NCBI GenBank assembly: GCA_013396995.1
Contig: VWZP01010282.1
Coordinates: 290,318-354,317, forward strand
From: Dicaeum eximium
Lineage: Eukaryota > Chordata > Aves > Passeriformes > Dicaeidae
Direction of reading: 5' to 3'
Length of the DNA stretch: 64,000 nucleotides
Shown: piece after piece, positions 63,041 to 64,000 of the stretch
How positions within the stretch are numbered: the first letter of the stretch is position 1
How the letters are laid out: every line of letters begins with the position of its first letter
The notes under the pieces: generated by a model
Told to the model about the DNA's origin: nothing
What the model saw: only the letters and a program-made list of their open reading frames with translations
Databases searched by the model: none
Made by a program: the position numbers and the translations under genes

Positions 63041-63143
63041 GTTAGAGTTCCCCAGCCGCGTTAGTAATGGGTTAAGGACGCAAGGCACGCTGGCAAATAA
63101 TGGTTTTTGCCTTTTCCAAAGCTGCTGCCGCCCTCCCGCAGTG

Positions 63144-63156
63144 CCACTAGATGGCA
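63144..63156 (+). promoter_or_regulatory. Consensus CTCF core motif
   Basis: CCACTAGATGGCA matches every position of the CTCF core CCASYAGRKGGCR, and the preceding GCAGTG is also the usual upstream context. The site sits in a small patch (63050-63240) with more CpG than its AT-rich neighbours (CCGCG, GACGC, GCACGC, GCCGCC, CCCGC). CTCF marks chromatin loop anchors and insulators; the motif points along the plus strand. Binding is not shown by sequence alone. Confidence 0.6.
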
Positions 63157-63680
63157 TCAAATATCCTTTATTTTGTGCAAGGGCTGTTTACTCCTCCTGT
63201 GCAGCGCTGGGTCATGCTCCTTTGGCCACGGGCTTAGATTTAGGTTTCCAGCTAATTGATTTTATGATAACATTTTCCCGTGTTGGTTAAAAATGTTACT
63301 TGGTAAGTGGAAAAAAAATTTCAGCTATCTTTCAGATACCCTTGTATTTTACCTACTTTTGTCACCAGAGTGACTGCTTTTGAATTCATAAATCTTTTGA
63401 GAATTATGGAACCTTTAAAAGAGAAACAGAGCTCTACTACTTACACTGAATACCACTGCACTGAAAAAATTACTCTACATTTACCCTGGTGTTTAATTCT
63501 GTAACTGTTTCAGGATACACCTCCACCATAATGAAAATGTCAAGTTCCCTAAAATAAACTGTCTTTAAAGTGTCTGCTTTCTGCACTATGTATTCATGCA
63601 TTTGATCAACCCGATTTACAAAATAGGTGCGCTTAAACCATGCCAATGGCTATGGCATATCTGGGGGGGATAGAGGGTAC
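63157..63680. other. Unannotated non-coding sequence
   Basis: No gene or repeat supported. Open frame 63307-63504 (plus) is unrecognised. Confidence 0.5.
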
Positions 63681-63750
63681 AAAAAAAGAAAAACCAAACA
63701 AAAAAAAAATCAACAAAATAAACAAAAAAACCCCACCCCAAACCCCACCA
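63681..63750. repeat. A/C-rich low-complexity tract
   Basis: A-runs interrupted by C, passing into ACCCCACCCCAAACCCCACC. No element body could be assigned upstream. Confidence 0.8.
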
Positions 63751-63924
63751 TACTCATTAATCGTTAGAAGTGCAGGAACTTATAATAATTTAATTCTTAT
63801 AATAATGTAATTAAGCACAAATGTGTGGAAAAATATTAACTGAACATGTTTAATTTTAAATAAACCAATATTCTTTTGAAACTATTCTTTTCTGTCGTTA
63901 GGAAGAAGGGGATATCTACACTGA

Positions 63925-63972
63925 GAAATGGACCTTTAAATGCCCCTTCCCAAATTATTCTATGACTCTGTG
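63925..63972 (+). mobile_element. CR1 LINE 3' end
   Basis: GAAATGGACCTTTAAATGCC, CCTTCCCAAATTATTCTATG and ACTCTGTG match the typical avian CR1 3' terminus ('..gatctttaaaggtcccttccaacccaaattattctatgattctgtg'), including the terminal ATTCTATG-type octamer repeats (ATTCTATG then ACTCTGTG). This is a 5'-truncated copy reduced to its last 50 bases or so. It is the only CR1 3' end seen in the window and the best support for an avian or sauropsid origin. Confidence 0.7.
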
Positions 63973-64000
63973 CCTGTGTGCTAAGGATAACACAAACTCC

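Overview
The window looks like AT-rich non-coding DNA from a sauropsid, most likely a bird. Every recognisable repeat is a worn relic of a family typical of that lineage: five or six CR1 LINE fragments, two or three MIR/CORE-SINE pieces, and several short palindromic elements with GGCCTGATTCTG-type ends. No mammalian-type young SINE, no full-length LINE and no LTR element is visible. Low repeat density with only old copies fits an avian macrochromosomal gene desert or a very large intron. The taxon is an inference; no species-diagnostic sequence was found.

No protein-coding exon, rRNA, tRNA or CRISPR array could be supported. Open frames are short (at most 184 codons), lie in all six frames, resemble no family I recognise, and the longest is explained by a GC-rich tandem array. 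Nothing here is an operon or a bacterial-type gene.

Layout. 1-3.7 kb: plain sequence with a perfect 24-bp palindrome (1159-1182) and a palindromic-element relic (2289-2362). 3.69-4.33 kb: a CR1 relic, plus strand, with readable reverse-transcriptase motifs. 4.3-14.9 kb: unannotated AT-rich sequence. 14.9 kb: small CR1 relic, minus strand. 16.7-17.7 kb: a GC-richer island with a cluster of CCATGG sites, followed by a MIR relic. 21.4-21.6 kb: a nine-copy 19-bp minisatellite whose minus strand is a run of G-quadruplex motifs. 26.9 kb: the clearest palindromic element. 32.3-34.8 kb: two CR1 relics in opposite orientations and a possible MIR. 38.7 kb: an isolated GC box. 40.5-41.0 kb: a 19-bp tandem repeat and a short perfect hairpin. 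45.9-46.6 kb: two more palindromic-element relics. 53.5 and 57.3 kb: RFX X-box-like sites, the second a perfect palindrome inside a foldback. 55.8-56.2 kb: CR1 relic with a legible reverse-transcriptase motif. 61.1 kb: possible MIR. 63.1 kb: a full consensus CTCF core in a small CpG-containing patch. 63.9 kb: a CR1 3' end.

The pieces do not form a pathway. The most useful leads are regulatory or structural: the CTCF core, the X-box foldback, the G-quadruplex minisatellite, the 24-bp palindrome and the scattered palindromic elements. I found no convincing new biological system.
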